The position numbers and the translations under genes were made by a program. Of a stretch of 64,000 nucleotides of DNA, positions 62,674 through 64,000 are shown one piece after another (positions within the stretch are counted from its first letter, which is position 1; every line of letters begins with the position of its first letter). The DNA lies in the NCBI RefSeq assembly GCF_000306675.2, contig NZ_CP024871.1, forward strand, positions 1,535,001-1,599,000, read 5' to 3'. This DNA comes from Leptospira mayottensis 200901116. GTDB taxonomy: Bacteria; Spirochaetota; Leptospiria; Leptospirales; Leptospiraceae. The notes beneath the pieces are model-generated. The model had not been told where the DNA came from. It saw nothing but the letters and a program-made list of their open reading frames with translations, and did not search any database.

Positions 62674-63429
62674 ATGAAAACGATTGCAATACTTCCGGCG
62701 AGAATGGCTTCTTCCAGATTTCCGGATAAACCATTGGCGAAAATTTCCGGATTAGAAATGATTGAACACGTCAGGCGTAGGGTTGAGATGTCCTCTTCCG
62801 TTGATGAGGTGGTTGTAGCCACTTGTGATGAAGTCATCAAACAAAGAGTAGAGTCTTTCGGTGGAAAAGCGGTGATGACTTCGGATGTTCACAGAGGTTG
62901 TATTGACCGGGTTGCAGAAGCAGCTCTTTATGTAAAAGGAGATATCGTTATCGTTGTCCAAGGAGATGAGCCTTTGATTTTGCCAGCGATGTTGGACGAT
63001 TTGGTCAAACCGATGTTAAATGACTCTTCGATTTATTGTACAAATTTAGTTACAAAAATTGTAGATGAAGAAGAGTTTCAAAGTCCGAACGTTCCTAAGG
63101 TCGTTGTTGATAAAAATTGGGATCTACTTTATGCTTCGAGAGAACCAATCCCGTCTCGAAAAAAATATTCAAATGAAGATTATTTAAAGCTCAAGCAACT
63201 AGGGGTGATTGCATTTCGAAACGATTTCTTGCAAACTTTTGCAGCGCTTGCTCCGACTCCTTTGGAGGTTATCGAATCGGTGGATATGAATCGTGCAATC
63301 GAACACGGCTATAAGGTGCGAATGGTGCTAACAGAAGGGGTGATGATTGGAGTGGACGTTCCAGGAGACGTTTCCAGAGTCGAGTCTGTTTTTAAAACGG
63401 ACTCGTTGCTATCGAAGTATTTATCATGA
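62674..63429 (+). CDS. kdsB: KdsB-type CMP-ulosonate cytidylyltransferase
   Basis: 251 residues. AILPARMASSRFPDKPLAKI is the nucleotide-binding start of CMP-Kdo synthetase, followed by VQGDEPLILPAMLD, ASREPIPSRKKYS and LEVIESVDMNRAIEHG. It attaches CMP to Kdo or a close relative in the cytoplasm. In Shewanella a KdsB homologue activates 8-amino-Kdo next to kdnA and kdnB, so here it may use the aminated sugar, or the acid made by the adjacent aldolase. A housekeeping kdsB may exist elsewhere; that cannot be checked here. Confidence 0.86.
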   Translation: MKTIAILPARMASSRFPDKPLAKISGLEMIEHVRRRVEMSSSVDEVVVATCDEVIKQRVESFGGKAVMTSDVHRGCIDRVAEAALYVKGDIVIVVQGDEPLILPAMLDDLVKPMLNDSSIYCTNLVTKIVDEEEFQSPNVPKVVVDKNWDLLYASREPIPSRKKYSNEDYLKLKQLGVIAFRNDFLQTFAALAPTPLEVIESVDMNRAIEHGYKVRMVLTEGVMIGVDVPGDVSRVESVFKTDSLLSKYLS

Positions 63430-64000
63430 GTATGAAGAAGCTTAAAATTGGTATTGCAGGATATGGGGTCGTAGGAAAACGCAGACACCAATATATCAAA
63501 CAAAATCCTAATTTAATAGTTACCGCAATTTGTGATAAGAGTTTACTGGACGGAAGAAACACATTTGAGAATTTGAATGTATATCAAAAGTTTCAAAATT
63601 TAATTCAAAAAGAAGAGTTGGATATACTGCTTGTTTGTTTGACCAATGATGTGGCTGCCGAGGCTACGATTCTTGGTCTAAAAAATGGACTGCATGTTTT
63701 TTGTGAAAAACCACCCGGTAGAAATGTTCAAGAAATAAGCGAAGTTCGTGAAGTTGAAAGGCAGTTTCCGACTCTAAAATTAAAATATGGATTCAATCAT
63801 AGATATCATGATTCCATTCGAGAGGCCTTAAAAATTGTCTCTTCCGGTAAGATGGGAAAGGTCATCAATATTCGTGGGATCTATGGAAAATCAGCCATTG
63901 TAAATGTTGCTGACGGTTGGAGAGCCAATCGAGAAATTGCGGGAGGCGGCATCCTCTTAGATCAAGGGATTCATATGGTGGATTTGATTCGTCTTTTTGC
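63426..64000 (+). CDS. Gfo/Idh/MocA oxidoreductase, cut by window end
   Basis: The first 191 residues are visible and the frame is open at the right edge. The ATG overlaps the previous stop (ATGA); a second ATG is two codons later. The Rossmann start is KIGIAGYGVVGKRRHQY, the family lysine lies in FCEKPPGRN, and GGILLDQGIHMVDLIRLF carries the catalytic histidine. It probably oxidises or reduces a sugar or sugar acid with NAD(P), parallel to the oxidoreductase half of the 34315 fusion. The locus evidently continues beyond the window. Confidence 0.84.
   Translation, partial: MSMKKLKIGIAGYGVVGKRRHQYIKQNPNLIVTAICDKSLLDGRNTFENLNVYQKFQNLIQKEELDILLVCLTNDVAAEATILGLKNGLHVFCEKPPGRNVQEISEVREVERQFPTLKLKYGFNHRYHDSIREALKIVSSGKMGKVINIRGIYGKSAIVNVADGWRANREIAGGGILLDQGIHMVDLIRLF

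Overview
The window is a piece of a Leptospira chromosome, most likely a pathogenic species. The assignment rests on protein families I recognise: an hsp20/hsp15 pair, tandem SBBP-repeat lipoproteins, an LIC12162-family transferase, relaxed spirochaetal lipoboxes, and a MarR-like EPS regulator heading a large surface-polysaccharide (rfb/O-antigen type) locus. I cannot name the species or serovar from sequence alone.

The left part (1-24.0 kb) has moderate GC, genes on both strands and long spacers. It holds a TPR protein cut by the window edge, a lipoprotein plus small membrane protein pair, a CBS protein, a receiver-PAS-histidine kinase hybrid, a class I fructose-bisphosphate aldolase, a cysteine synthase, two small exported or envelope proteins and a six-TM chemotaxis receptor with a hexanucleotide repeat at its start codon. 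It continues with a copper cluster: a cupredoxin/beta-helix/membrane fusion, a small membrane protein homologous to that fusion's C-terminus, a two-domain multicopper oxidase and an SCO protein. Then come a DUF486 membrane protein, an hsp20-hsp15 operon behind a CIRCE-like operator, and two tandemly duplicated SBBP lipoproteins.

The right part (24.06-64 kb and beyond) is the polysaccharide locus, all on the + strand. It is AT-rich from the end of the fcl-like gene onward, mostly with gene gaps of a few bases or short overlaps. It starts behind a 17-bp perfect palindrome and a sigma70-like promoter with the EPS-type winged-helix regulator. It then encodes a GDP-fucose synthase; a KdnB/KdnA pair (oxidation and amination at C8 of Kdo) with a KdsB-type CMP-transferase near the right edge; two NeuB-type ulosonic acid synthases; two SpsF-type nucleotidyltransferases and a third fused to an oxidoreductase; a PseG-like hydrolase; and two further DegT aminotransferases. 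Modification enzymes are abundant: three NodU/TobZ-type carbamoyltransferases, several methyltransferases and two acetyltransferases. Export appears to be by an MsbA/PglK-like ABC protein. Only one classical glycosyltransferase is seen, with three non-classical transferase candidates.

Two islands at 40.7-46.1 kb break the operon. They contain an orphan 505-residue protein, a methyltransferase/acetyltransferase pair, and decayed IS5-like and ISL3-like transposases, so the locus looks assembled by transfer of modules.

The most interesting proposal is that the locus makes an aminated (8-amino-Kdo type) and carbamoylated ulosonic acid glycan, perhaps together with a second ulosonic acid built from a pyruvate-aldolase route (61.2-64 kb). 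The enzyme families are recognised from sequence; the glycan structure is inference.
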